A stretch of 64,000 nucleotides of DNA from Acanthosepion lycidas (Eukaryota; Mollusca; Cephalopoda; Sepiida; Sepiidae): positions 16,159,889 to 16,223,888 of the forward strand of contig OZ010577.1 in NCBI GenBank assembly GCA_963932145.1. The letters are read 5' to 3'. The notes below the pieces were generated by a model, which saw nothing but the letters and a program-made list of their open reading frames with translations, did no database searches and was not told where the DNA came from. The translations under genes and the position numbers were made by a program. Of this stretch, positions 13,001 to 25,016 are shown in pieces (positions within the stretch are counted from its first letter, which is position 1; each line of letters opens with the position of its first letter).

Positions 13001-14899
13001 TTTACCTTTACATTCTTTCATTTCACTTTATGAACAGGCAAGAGCCTCCTCTAAAACCGGCTTACAATTATTTTTCATTCGAACTCATACAGTGAGCGTA
13101 GCATGCAAAGGTTACGACTCACGTAACAGGGATTTCCTTGAAAAACTGTGTGGACGCAAAATGGGTGATCGCTGTATGTTTCTCTCCTACCGTGCGTTCT
13201 ATTTACCTTTACATTCTTTCATTTCACTTTATGAACAGGCAAGAGCCTCCGCTAAAACCGGCTTACAGTTATTTTTCATTCGAACTCATACAGTGAGCGT
13301 AGCATGCAAAGGTTACGACTCACGTAACAGGGATTTCCTTGAAAAACTGTGTGGACGCAAAGTGTGTGATCGCTGTATGTTTCTCTCCTGCCCTGCGTTC
13401 TATTTACCTTTACATTCTTTCATTTCACTTTATGAACAGGCAAGAGCCTCCTCTAAAACCGGCTTACAATTATTTTTCATTCGAACTCATACAGTGAGCG
13501 TAGCATGCAAAGGTTACGACTCACGTAACAGGGATTTCCTTGAAAAACTGTGTGGACGCAAAATGGGTGATCGCTGAATGTTTCTCTCCTGCCGTGCGTT
13601 CTATTTACCTTTACATTCTTTCATTTCACTTTATGAACAGGCAAAGCCTCCTCTAAAACCGGCTTGCAATTATTTTTCATTCGAACTCATACACTGAGCG
13701 TAGCATGCAAAGGATACTATTCATATAACAGGGATTGCCTTGAAAAACTGTGTGGACGCAAAGTGGGTGATCGCTGTATGTTTCTCTCCTGACGTGCGTT
13801 CTATTTACCTTTACATTCTTTCATTTAACTTTATGAACAGGCAAGAGCCTCCACTATAACCGGCTTACAATTATTTTTCATTCGAACTCATACAGTGAGC
13901 GTAGCATGCAAAGGTTACGACTCACGTAACAGGGATTTCCTTGAAAAACTGTGTGGACGCAAAATGGGTGATCGCTGTATGTTTCTCTCCTACCGTGCGT
14001 TCTATTTACCTTTACATTCTTTCATTTCACTTTATGAACAGGCAAGGGCCTCCTCTAAAACCGGCTTACAATTATTTTTCATTCAAACTCATACAGTGAG
14101 CGTAGCATGCCAAGGTTACGACTCACGTAACAGAGATTTCCTTGAAAAACTGTGTGGACGCAAAGTGGGTGATCGCTGTATGTTTCTCTCCTGCCGTGCG
14201 TTCTATTTACCTTTACATTCTTTCATTTCACTTTATGAACAGGCAAGAGGCTCCTCTAAAAGCTGCTTACAATTATTTTTCATTCGAACTCATACAGTGA
14301 GAGTAGCATGCAAAGGTTACGACTCACGTAACAGGGATTTCCTTGAAAAACTGTGTGGACGCAAAGTGGGTGATCGCTGTATGTTTCTCTCCTGCCGTGC
14401 GTTCTATTTACCTTTACATTCTTTCATTTCACTTTATGAACAGTCAAGAGCCTCCTCTAAAACCGGCTTACAATTATTTTTAATTTGAACTCATACAGTG
14501 AGCGTAGCGCGCAAAGGTTACGACTCACGTAACAGGGATTTCCTTGAAAAACTGTGTGGACGCAAAGTGGGTGATCGCTGTATGTTTCTCTCCTGCCGTG
14601 CGTTCTATTTACCTTTACATTCTTTCATTTCACTTTATGAACAGGCAAGAGCCTCCTCTAAAACCGGCTTACAATTATTTTTCATTCGAACTCATACAGT
14701 GAGCGTAGCATGCAAAGGTTACGACTCACGTAACAGGGATTTCCTTGAAAAACTGTGTGGACGCAAAGTGTGTGATCGCTGTATGTTTCTCTCCTGCCCT
14801 GCGTTCTATTTACCTTTACATTCTTTCATTTCACTTTATGAACAGGCAAGAGCCTCCTCTAAAACCGGCTTACAATTATTTTTCATTCGAACTCATACA

Positions 14900-14930
14900 G
14901 TGAGCGTAGCATGCAAAGGTTACGACTCAC
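14900..14930. other. second, larger dyad in class A monomers
   Basis: GTGAGCGTA at monomer positions 1-9 is complementary to TACGACTCAC at 22-31 apart from one bulged A. The 12-nt loop itself contains the palindrome GCATGC. This 9-bp imperfect stem shares bases with the GTTACG/CGTAAC stem, so a single strand can form one or the other but not both. Class B monomers lose the right arm and hence both stems. Confidence 0.5.
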
Positions 14931-14935
14931 GTAAC
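14919..14935. promoter_or_regulatory. 17-bp box, state A (inverted repeat), example
   Basis: The box reads GTTACGACTCACGTAAC. The arms GTTACG and CGTAAC are perfect inverted repeats separated by ACTCA. The same box occurs in every class A monomer with rare point variants, for example at 4070, 11504 and 29990. A two-fold symmetric 17-bp element embedded in otherwise uniform repeats is the kind of site a dimeric DNA-binding protein could use. No binding protein is known to me for it, so the role is inference. Confidence 0.55.
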
Positions 14936-15004
14936 AGGGATTTCCTTGAAAAACTGTGTGGACGCAAAGTGGGTGATCGCTGTATGTTTCTCTCCTGCCG
15001 TGCG

Positions 15005-15052
15005 TTCTATTTACCTTTACATTCTTTCATTTCACTTTATGAACAGGCAAGA
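15005..15052 (+). other. splice-site-like composite in each monomer
   Basis: Monomer positions 106-140 are strongly T/C-rich with a loose 5-7-base periodicity (TTTACC, TTTACA, TTTCA, TTTCAC). They are followed by TATGAACAG and then GCAAGA. A pyrimidine tract ending in CAG resembles a 3' splice acceptor, and CAG/GCAAGA resembles the minor GC-AG class of 5' donor. This is similarity to general eukaryotic signals only. No transcript evidence exists here. Confidence 0.3.
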
Positions 15053-16105
15053 GCCTCCTCTAAAACCGGCTTACAATTATTTTTCATTCGAACTCATACA
15101 GTGAGCGTAGCATGCAAAGGATACTATTCATATAACAGGGATTTCCTTGAAAAACTGTGTGGACGCAAAATGGGTGATCGCTGAATGTTTCTCTCCTGGC
15201 GTGCGTTCTATTTACCTTTACATTCTTTCATTTAACTTTATGAACAGGCAAGAGCCTCCTCTGAAAGCTGCTTACAATTATTTTTCATTCGAACTCATAC
15301 AGTGAGCGTAGCATGCAAAGGTTACGACTCACGTAACAGGGATTTCCTTGAAAAACTGTGTGGACGCAAAATGGGTGATCGCTGTATGTTTCTCTCCTGC
15401 CGTGCGTTCTATTTACCTTTACATTCTTTCATTTCACTTTATGAACAGGCAAGAGCCTCCTCTAAAACCGGCTTACAATTATTTTTCATTCGAACTCATA
15501 CAGTGAGCGTAGCATGCAAAGGTTACGACTCACGTAACAGGGATTTCCTTGAAAAACTGTGTGGACGCAAAATGGGTGATCGCTGTATGTTTCTGTCCTG
15601 CCGTGCGTTCTATTTACCTTTACATTCTTTCATTTCACTTTATGAACTGGCAAGAGCCTCCTCTAAAACCGGCTTACAATTATTTTTCATTCGAACTCAT
15701 ACACTGAGCGTAGCATGCAAAGGATACTATTCATATAACAGGGATTTCCTTGAAAAACTGTGTGGACGCAAAGTGGGTGATCGCTGTATGTTTCTCTCCT
15801 GCCGTGCGTTCTATTTACCTTTACATTCTTTCATTTAACTTTATGAACAGGCAAGAGCCTCCTCTAAAACCGGCTTACAATTATTTTTCATTCGAACTCA
15901 TACAGTGAGCGTAGCATGCAAAGGTTACGACTCACGTAACAGGGATTTCCTTGAAAAACTGTGTGGACGCAAAATGTGTGATCGCTGTATGTTTCTCTCC
16001 TGCCGTGTGTTCTATTTACCTTTACATTCTTTCATTTAACTTTATGAACAGGCAAGAGCCTCCTCTGAAACCGGCTAACAATTATTTTTCATTCGAACAC
16101 ATACA

Positions 16106-19100
16106 GTGAGCGTAGCATGCAAAGGTTACGACTCACGTAACAGGGATTTCCTTTAAAAACTGTGTGGACGCAAAATGGGTGATCGCTGTATGTTTCTCTC
16201 CTGCCGTGCGTTCTATTTACCTTTACATTCTTTCATTTCACTTTATGAACAGGCAAGAGCCTCATCTAAAACCGGCTTGCAATTATTTTTCATTCGAACT
16301 CATACACTGAGCGTAGCATGCAAAGGATACTATTCATATAACAGGGATTTCCTTGAAAAACTGTGTGGACGCAAAGTGGGTGATCGCTGTATGTTTCTCT
16401 CCTGACGTGCGTTCTATTTACCTTTACATTCTTTCATTTAACTTTATGAACAGGCAAGAGCATCCACTAAAACCGGCTTACAATTATTTTTCATTCGAAC
16501 TCATACAGTGAGCGTAGCATGCAAAGGTTACGACTCACGTAACAGGGATTTACTTGAAAAACTGTGTGGACGCAAAGTGGGTGATCGCTGTATGTTTCTC
16601 TCCTGCCGTGCGTTCTATTTACCTTTACATTCTTTCATTTCACTTTATGAACAGGCAAGAGCCTCCTCTGAAACCGGCTTACAATTATTTTTCATTCGAA
16701 CTCATACACCAAGCGTAGCATGCAAAGGATACTATTCATATAACAGGGATTTCCTTGAAAAACTGTGTGGACGCAAAGTGGGTGATCGCTGTATGTTTCT
16801 CTCCTGCCGTGCGTTCTATTTACCTTTACATTCTTTCATTTCACTTTATGAACAGGCAAGAGGCTCCTCTAAAAGCTGCTTACAATTATTTTTCATTCGA
16901 ACTCATACAATGAGAGTAGCATGCAAAGGTTACGACTCACGTAACAGGGATTTCCTTGAAAAACTGTGTGGACGCAAAGTGGGTGATCGCGGTATGTTTC
17001 TCTCCTGCCGTGCGTTCTATTTACCTTTACATTCTTTCATTTCACTTTATGAACAGGCAAGAGCCTCCTCTAAAAGCTGCTTACAATTATTTTTCATTCG
17101 AACTCATACAGTGAGAGTAGCATGCAAAGGTTACGACTCACGTAACAGGGATTTCCTTGAAAAACTGTGTGGACGCAAAATGGGTGATCGCTGTAAGTTT
17201 CTCTCCTACCGTGCGTTCTATTTACCTTTACATTCTTTCATTTCACTTTATGAACAGGCAAGAGCCTCCTCTAAAACCGGCTTACAATTATTTTTCATTC
17301 GAACTCATACAGTGAGCGTAGCATGCAAAGGATACTATTCATATAACAGGGATTTCCTTGAAAAACTGTGTGGACGCAAAGTGGGTGATCGCTGTATGTT
17401 TCTCTCCTGCCGTGCGTTCTATTTACCTTTACATTCTTTCATTTCACTTTATGAACAGGCAAGAGCCTCCTCTAAAACCGGCTTGCAATTATTTTTCATT
17501 CGAACTCATACACTGAGCGTAGCATGCAAAGGATACTATTCATATAACAGGGATTTCCTTGAAAAACTGTGTGGACGATAAGTGGGTGATCGCTGTATGT
17601 TTCTCTCCTGACGTGCGTTCTATTTACCTTTACATTCTTTCATTTAACTTTATGAACAGGCAAGAGCCTCCACTAAAACCGGCTTACAATTATTTTTCAT
17701 TCGAACTCATACAGTGAGCGTAGCATGCAAAGGTTACGACTCACGTAACAGGGATTTACTTGAAAAACTGTGTGGACGCAAAGTGGGTGATCGCTGTATG
17801 TTTCTCTCCTGCCGTGCGTTCTATTTACCTTTACATTCTTTCATTTCACTTTATGAACAGGCAAGAGCCTCCTCTAAAACCGGCTTACAATTATTTTTCA
17901 TTCGAACTCATACACTAAGCGTAGCATGCAAAGGATACTATTCATATAACAGGGATTTCCTTGAAAAACTGTGTGGACGCAAAGTGGGTGATCGCTGTAT
18001 GTTTCTCTCCTGCCGTGCGTTCTATTTACCTTTACATTCTTTCATTTCACTTTATGAACAGGCAAGAGGCTCCTCTAAAAGCTGCTTACAATTATTTTTC
18101 ATTCGAACTCATACAGTGAGAGTAGCATGCAAAGGTTACGACTCACGTAACAGGGATTTCCTTGAAAAACTGTGTGGACGCAAAGTAGGTGATCGCGGTA
18201 TGTTTCTCTCCTGCCGTGCGTTCTATTTACCTTTACATTCTTTCATTTCACTTTATGAACAGGCAAGGTTCTCCACTAAAACCGGCTTACAATTATTTTT
18301 CATTCGAACTCATACAGTGAGCGTAGCATGCAAAGGATACTATTAATATAAGAGGGATTTCCTTCAAAAACTGTGTGGACGCAAAGTGGGTGATCGCTGT
18401 ATGTTTTTCTCCTGCCGTGCGTTCTATTTACCTTTGCATTCTTTCATTTCACTTTATGAACAGGCAAGAGCCTCCTCTAAAACCGGCTTACAATTAACTT
18501 TTCATTCGAACTCATACAGTGAGCGTAGCATGCAAAGGTTACGACTCACGTAACAGGGATTTACTTGAAATATGTGTGGACTCAAAGTGGGTGATCGCTG
18601 TATGTTTCTCTCCTGCCGTGCGTTCTATTTACCTTTACATTCTTTCATTTAACTTTATGAACAGGCAAGGCCCTCCTCTAAAACCGGCTTACAATTATTT
18701 CTCATTCGAACTCATACAGTGAGCGTAGCATGCAAAGGTTACGACTCACGTAACAGGGATTTCCTTGAAAAAATGTGTGGACGCAAAATGGGTGATCGCT
18801 GTATGTTTCTCTCCTGCCGTGCGTTCTATTTACCTTTACATTCTTTCATTTCACTTTATGAACAGGCAAGAGCCTCCTCTAAAACCGGCTTACAATTATT
18901 TTTCATTCGAACTCATACAGTGAGCGTAGCATGCAAAGGATACTATTCATATAACAGGGATTTCCTTGAAAAACTGTGTGGACGCAAAATGGGTGATCGC
19001 TGTATGTTTCTCTCCTGCCGTGCGTTCTATTTACCTTTACATTCTTTCATTTAACTTTATGAACAGGCAAGAGGCTCCTCTAAAAGCTGCTTACAATTAT

Positions 19101-21413
19101 TTTTCATTCGAACTCATACAGTGAGCGTAGCATGCAACGGTTACGACTCACGTAACAGGGATTTCCTTGAAAAATTGTGTGGACGCAAAATGAGTGATCG
19201 CTGTATGTTTCTCTCCTGCCGTGCGTTCTATTTACCTTTACATTCTTTCATTTAACTTTATGAACAGGCAAGAGCCTCCTCTAAAAGCTGCTTACAATTA
19301 TTTTTCATTCGAACTCATACAGTGAGCGTAGCATGCAAAGGTTACGACTCACGTAACAGGGATTTCCTTGAAAAAATGTGTGGACGCAAAATGGGTGATC
19401 GCTGTATGTTTTTCACCTGCCGTGCGTTCTATTTACCTTTACATTCTTTCATTTCACTTTATGAACAGGCATGAGGCTCCTTTAAAACGGGCTTACAATT
19501 ATTTTTCATTCGAACTCATACAGTGAGCGTAGCATGCAAAGGTTACGATTCACGTAACAGGGATTTCCTTGAAAAACTGTGTGGACGCAAAATGGGTGAT
19601 CGCTGTATGTTTCTCTCCTGCCGTGCGTTCTATTTACCTTTACATTCTTTCATTTCACTTTATGAACAGGCAAAGCCTCCTCTAACACCGGCTTGCAATT
19701 ATTTTTCATTCGAACTCATACACTGAGCGTAGCATGCAAAGGATACTATTCATATAACAGGGATTTCCTTGAAAAACTGTGTGAACGCAAAGTGGGTGAT
19801 CGCTGTATGTTTCTCTCCTGACGTGCGTTCTATTTACCTTTACATTCTTTCATTTAACTTTATGAACAGGCAAGAGCCTCCACTAAAACCGGCTTACAAT
19901 TATTTTTCATTCGAACTCATACAGTGAGCGTAGCATGCAAAGGTTACGACTCACGTAACAGGGATTTCCTTGAAAAACTGTGTGGACGCAAAATGGGCGA
20001 TCGCTGTATGTTTCTCTCCTACCGTGCGTTCTATTTACCTTTACATTCTTTCATTTCACTTTATGAACAGGCATGGGCCTCCTCTAAACCGGCTTACAAT
20101 TATTTTTCATTCAAACTCATACAGTGAGCGTAGCATGCCAAGGTTACGACTCACGTAACAGGGATTTCCTTGAAAAACTGTGTGGACGCAAAGTGGGTGA
20201 TCGCTGTATGTTTCTCTCCTGCCGTGCGTTCTATTTACCTTTACATTCTTTCATTTCACTTTATGAACAGGCAAGATGCTCCTCTAAAAGCTGCTTACAA
20301 TTATTTTTCATTCGAACTCATACAGTGAGAGTAGCATGCAAAGGTTACGACTCACGTAACAGGGATTTCCTTGAAAAACTGTGTGGACGCAAAGTGGGTG
20401 ATCGCTGTATGTTTCTATCCTGCCGTGCGTTCTATTGACCTTTACATTCTTTCATTTCACTTTATGAACAGTCAAGAGCCTCCTCTAAAACCGGCTTACA
20501 ATTATTTTTCATTCGAACTCATACAGTGAGCGTAGCGCGCAAAGGTTACGACTCACGTAACAGGGATTTCCTTGAAAAACTGTGTGGACGCAAAGTGGGT
20601 GATCGCTGTATGTTTCTCTCCTGCCGTGCGTTCTATTTACCTTTACATTCTTTCATTTCACTTTATGAACAGGCAAGAGCCTCCTCTAAAACCGGCTTAC
20701 AATTATTTTTCATTCGAACTCATACAGTGAGCGTAGCATGCAAAGGTTACGACTCACGTAACAGGGATTTCCTTGAAAAACTGTGTGGACGCAAAATGGG
20801 TGATCGCTGTATGTTTCTCTCCTACCGTGCGTTCTATTTACCTTTACATTCTTTCATTTCACTTTATGAACAGGCAAGGGCCTCCTCTAAAACCGGCTTA
20901 CAGTTATTTTTCATTCGAACTCATACAGTGAGCGTAGCATGCAAAGGTTACGACTCACGTAACAGGGATTTCCTTGAAAAACTGTGTGGACGCAAAGTGT
21001 GTGATCGCTGTATGTTTCTCACCTGCCCTGCGTTCTATTTACCTTTACATTCTTTCATTTCACTTTATGAACAGGCAAGAGCCTCCTCTAAAACCGGCTT
21101 ACAATTATTTTTCATTCGAACTCTTACAGTGAGCGTAGCATGCAAAGGTTACGACTCACGTAACAGGGATTTCCTTGAAAAACTGTGTGGACGCAAAGTG
21201 GGTGATCGCTGTATGTTTCTCTCCTGCCGTGCGTTCTATTTACCTTTACATTCTTTCATTTCACTTTATGAACAGGCAAGAGCCTCCTCTAAAACCGGCT
21301 TACAATTATTTTTCATTCGAACTCATACAGTGAGCGTAGCATGCAAAGGATACTATTCATATAACAGGGATTTCCTTGAAAAACTGTGTGGACGCAAAAT
21401 GGGTGATCGCTGA
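16106..21413 (+). repeat. 30-mer super-unit, copy 2, with internal 6-mer duplication
   Basis: This block repeats the marker order of 10079-16105. The offset grows from 6,027 bp at the start to 7,233 bp at 18519, a gain of six monomers. That gain is explained by a 1,206-bp duplication mapping 16508 to 17714. Offset to the second copy of the 8-mer in the left block returns to 6,029 bp (13895 to 19924), so the left copy gained eight monomers and the right copy did not. The two blocks therefore diverged by different internal amplifications. Confidence 0.7.
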
Positions 21414-22535
21414 ATGTTTCTCTCCTACCGAGCGTTCTATTTACCTTTACATTCTTTCATTTCACTTTATGAACAGGCAAGGGCCTCCTCTAAAACCGGC
21501 TTACAATTATTTTTCATTCGAACTCATACAGTGAGCGTAGCATGCAAAGGTTACGACTCACGTAACAGGGATTTCCTTGAAAAACTGTGTCGACGCAAAG
21601 TGGGTGATCGCTGTATGTTTCTCTCCTGCCGTGCGTTCTATTTACCTTTACATTCTTTCATTTAACTTTATGAACAGGCAAGAGCCTCCTCTGAAAGCTG
21701 CTTACAATTATTTTTCATTCGAACTCATACAGTGAGCGTAGCATGCAAACGTTACGACTCACGTAACAGGGATTTCCTTGAAAAACTGTGTGGACGCAAA
21801 ATGGGTGATCGCTGTATGTTTCTCTCCTGCCGTGCGTTCTATTTACCTTTACATTCTTTCATTTCACTTTATGAACAGGCAAGAGCCTCCTCTAAAACCG
21901 GCTTACAATTATTTTTCATTCGAACTCATACAGTGAGCGTAGCATGCAAAGGTTACGACTCACGTAACAGGGATTTCCTTGAAAAACTGTGTGGACGCAA
22001 AATGGGTGATCGCTGTATGTTTCTGTCCTGCCGTGCGTTCTATTTACCTTTACATTCTTTCATTTCACTTTATGAACAGGCAAGAGCCTCCTCTAAAACA
22101 GGCTTACAATTATTTTTCATTCGAACTCATACAGTGAGCGTAGCATGCAAAGGATACTATTCATATAACAGGGATTTCCTTGAAAAACTGTGTGGACGCA
22201 AAGTGGGTGATCGCTGTATGTTTCTCTCCTGACGTGCGTTCTATTTACCTTTACATTCTTTCATTTCACTTTATGAACAGGCAAGAGCCTCCTCTAAAAC
22301 CGGCTTACAATTATTTTTCATTCGAACTCATACAGTGAGCGTAGCATGCAAAGGTTACGACTCACGTAACAGGGATTTCCTTGAAAAACTGTGTGGACGC
22401 AAAATGGGTGATCGCTGTATGTTTCTCTCCTACCGTGCGTTCTATTTACCTTTACATTCTTTCATTTCACTTTATGAACAGGCAAGGGCCTCCTCTAAAA
22501 CCTGCTTACAATTATTTTTCATTCGAACTCATACA

Positions 22536-22736
22536 GTGAGCGTAGCATGCAAAGGATACTATTCATATAACAGGGATTTCCTTGAAAAACTGTGTGGACG
22601 CAAAGTGGGTGATCGCTGTATGTTTCTCTCCTGCCGTGCGTTCTATTTACCTTTACATTCTTTCATTTCACTTTATGAACAGGCAAGAGCCTCCTCTAAA
22701 ACCGGCTTACAATTATTTTTCATTCGAACTCATACA
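22536..22736 (+). repeat. reference monomer, class B
   Basis: Compared base by base with the class A monomer at 14900-15100, this copy is identical over 196 of 201 positions. All five differences fall at monomer positions 21, 25, 27, 31 and 32, inside the 17-bp box. It is therefore a clean example of the second class, with everything outside the box homogenised to the same sequence. Confidence 0.95.
22555..22571. promoter_or_regulatory. 17-bp box, state B (dyad lost), example
   Basis: The box reads GATACTATTCATATAAC. It differs from state A at five of 17 positions, loses both CpGs and loses the inverted repeat. The five changes travel together. Variants seen across the window are single extra changes on one state or the other, such as GATACTAATCATATAAC at about 2262, not intermediates between A and B. 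Confidence 0.55.
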
Positions 22737-25016
22737 GTGAGCGTAGCATGCAAAGGATACTATTCATATAACAGGGATTTCCTTGAAAAATTGTCTGGAC
22801 GCAAAATGGGTGATCGCTGAATGTTTCTCTCCTACCGAGCGTTCTATTTACCTTTACATTCTTTCATTTCACTTTATGAACAGGCAAGGGCCTCCTCTAA
22901 AACCGGCTTACAATTATTTTTCATTCGAACTCATACAGTGAGCGTAGCATGCAAAGGTTACGACTCACGTAACAGGGATTTCCTTGAAAAACTGTGTGGA
23001 CGCAAAATGGGTGATCGCTGTTTGTTTCTCTCCTGTCGTGCGTTCTATTTACCTTTACATTCTTTCATTTCACTTTATGAACAGGCAAGGGCCTCCTCTA
23101 AAACCGGCTTACAATTATTTTTCATTCGAACTCATACAGTGAGCGTAGCATGCAAAGGATACTATTCATATAACAGGGATTTCCTTGAAAAACTGTGTTG
23201 ACGCACAATGGGTGATCGCTGTAAGTTTCTCTCCTGCCGTGCGTTCTATTTACCTTTACATTCTTTCATTTCACTTTATGAACAGGCAAGAGCCTCCTCT
23301 AAAACCGGCTTACAATTATTTTTCATTCGAACTCATACAGTGAGCGTAGCATGCAAAGGATACTATTCATATAACAGGGATTTCCTTGAAAAACTGTGTG
23401 GACGCAAAATGGGTGATCGCTGAATGTTTCTCTCCTACCGAGCGTTCTATTTACCTTTACATTCTTTCATTTCACTTTATGAACAGGCAAGGGCCTCCTC
23501 TAAAACCGGCTTACAATTATTTTTCATTCGAACTCATACAGTGAGCGTAGCATGCAAAGGTTACGACTCACGTAACAGGGATTTCCTTGAAAAACTGTGT
23601 CGACGCAAAGTGGGTGATCGCTGTATGTTTCTCTCCTGCCGTGCGTTCTATTTACCTTTACATTCTTTCATTTAACTTTATGAACAGGCAAGAGCCTCCT
23701 CTGAAAGCTGCTTACAATTATTTTTCATTCGAACTCATACAGTGAGCGTAGCATGCAAAGGTTACGACTCACGTAACAGGGATTTCCTTGAAAAACTGTG
23801 TGGACGCAAAATGGGTGATCGCTGTATGTTTCTGTCCTGCCGTGCGTTCTATTTACCTTTACATTCTTTCATTTCACTTTATGAACAGGCAAGAGCCTCC
23901 TCTAAAACAGGCTTACAATTATTTTTCATTCGAACTCATACAGTGAGCGTAGCATGCAAAGGATACTATTCATATAACAGGGATTTCCTTGAAAAACTGT
24001 GTGGACGCAAAGTGGGTGATCGCTGTATGTTTCTCTCCTGACGTGCGTTCTATTTACCTTTACATTCTTTCATTTCACTTTATGAACAGGCAAGAGCCTC
24101 CTCTAAAACCGGCTTACAATTATTTTTCATTCGAACTCATACAGTGAGCGTAGCATGCAAAGGTTACGACTCACGTAACAGGGATTTCCTTGAAAAACTG
24201 TGTGGACGCAAAATGGGTGATCGCTGTATGTTTCTCTCCTACCGTGCGTTCTATTTACCTTTACATTCTTTCATTTCACTTTATGAACAGGCAAGGGCCT
24301 CCTCTAAAACCTGCTTACAATTATTTTTCATTCGAACTCATACAGTGAGCGTAGCATGCAAAGGATACTATTCATATAACAGGGATTTCCTTGAAAAACT
24401 GTGTGGACGCAAAGTGGGTGATCGCTGTATGTTTCTCTCCTGCCGTGCGTTCTATTTACCTTTACATTCTTTCATTTCACTTTATGAACAGGCAAGAGCC
24501 TCCTCTAAAACCGGCTTACAATTATTTTTCATTCGAACTCATACAGTGAGCGTAGCATGCAAAGGATACTATTCATATAACAGGGATTTCCTTGAAAAAT
24601 TGTCTGGACGCAAAATGGGTGATCGCTGAATGTTTCTCTCCTACCGAGCGTTCTATTTACCTTTACATTCTTTCATTTCACTTTATGAACAGGCAAGGGC
24701 CTCATCTAAAACCGGCTTACAATTATTTTTCATTCGAACTCATACAGTGAGCGTAGCATGCAAAGGTTACGACTCACGTAACAGGGATTTCCTTGAAAAA
24801 CTGTGTGGACGCAAAATGGGTGATCGCTGTTTGTTTCTCTCCTGTCGTGCGTTCTATTTACCTTTACATTCTTTCATTTCACTTTATGAACAGGCAAGGG
24901 CCTCCTCTAAAACCGGCTTACAATTATTTTTCATTCGAACTCATACAGTGAGCGTAGCATGCAAAGGATACTATTCATATAACAGGGATTTCCTTGAAAA
25001 ACTGTGTTGACGCACA

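Larger units (their letters stand above)
14900..15100 (+). repeat. reference monomer, class A
   Basis: This copy serves as a reference for the commonest class A form: 201 bp with 46 C and 39 G counted by hand. It contains nine CpG dinucleotides, about what its C and G content predicts. Short palindromes are GCATGC at monomer positions 10-15 and TTCGAA at 188-193. Recurrent variant sites elsewhere in the array include G/A at 70, G/A at 98, C/A at 134, A/G at 153 and several changes at 166-169. The monomer length is close to a typical nucleosome repeat length, so one nucleosome per monomer is plausible but not shown here. Confidence 0.95.
10079..16105 (+). repeat. 30-mer super-unit, copy 1 (about 6.03 kb)
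   Basis: The block begins after the private variants GGCTAACAATT and GAACACATACAG just upstream of 10079. The same marks precede 16106, giving a period of 6,027 bp (30 monomers). Inside it, 11286 carries GAAATATGTG preceded by TTAACTTTTC, both recurring at 18519. A nested duplication of eight monomers (1,607 bp) maps 12288 to 13895. It is marked by GCCAAGGTTACG, AGAGGCTCC with AAAGCTGC, GAGAGTAGC, GTAGCGCGC and GTGTGTGATCG with CCCTGCG. The duplicated copy lacks one monomer near its right end. Confidence 0.75.
21414..25016 (+). repeat. 9-10-mer tandem duplication (offsets 2,010 and 1,809 bp)
   Basis: The sequence at 21414 recurs at 23424 (2,010 bp), while 22335, 22821 and 23208 recur at 24144, 24630 and 25017 (1,809 bp). 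One monomer near 21732-22000 is missing from the second copy. Shared marks are CTACCGAGCG, GTGTCGACGC, TTCTGTCCTGCC, AAAACAGGC, TTGTCTGGACGC, CTGTTTGTTTC with CCTGTCGTG, and GTGTTGACGCACAATG. Confidence 0.8.

Noticed and set aside
14937..14949. GGGATTTCC (Rel/NF-kB-like) and TTCCTTGAA (STAT-like) sites in each monomer
   Set aside because: Short degenerate consensus matches in a repeat are expected by chance. There is no promoter context or conservation beyond that of the rest of the monomer.
15088..15100. CENP-B-box-like TTCGAACTCATACAG
   Set aside because: It matches only the TTCG core. The required A after four bases and the CGGG block are absent.
15086..15120. Pol III B box (TTCGAA) and A-box-like TAGCATGCAAAGG, suggesting tRNA or SINE origin
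   Set aside because: The flanking GG and TCC of the B box are missing, the order within a monomer is reversed, and no tRNA fold or poly-T terminator at the right distance is seen.
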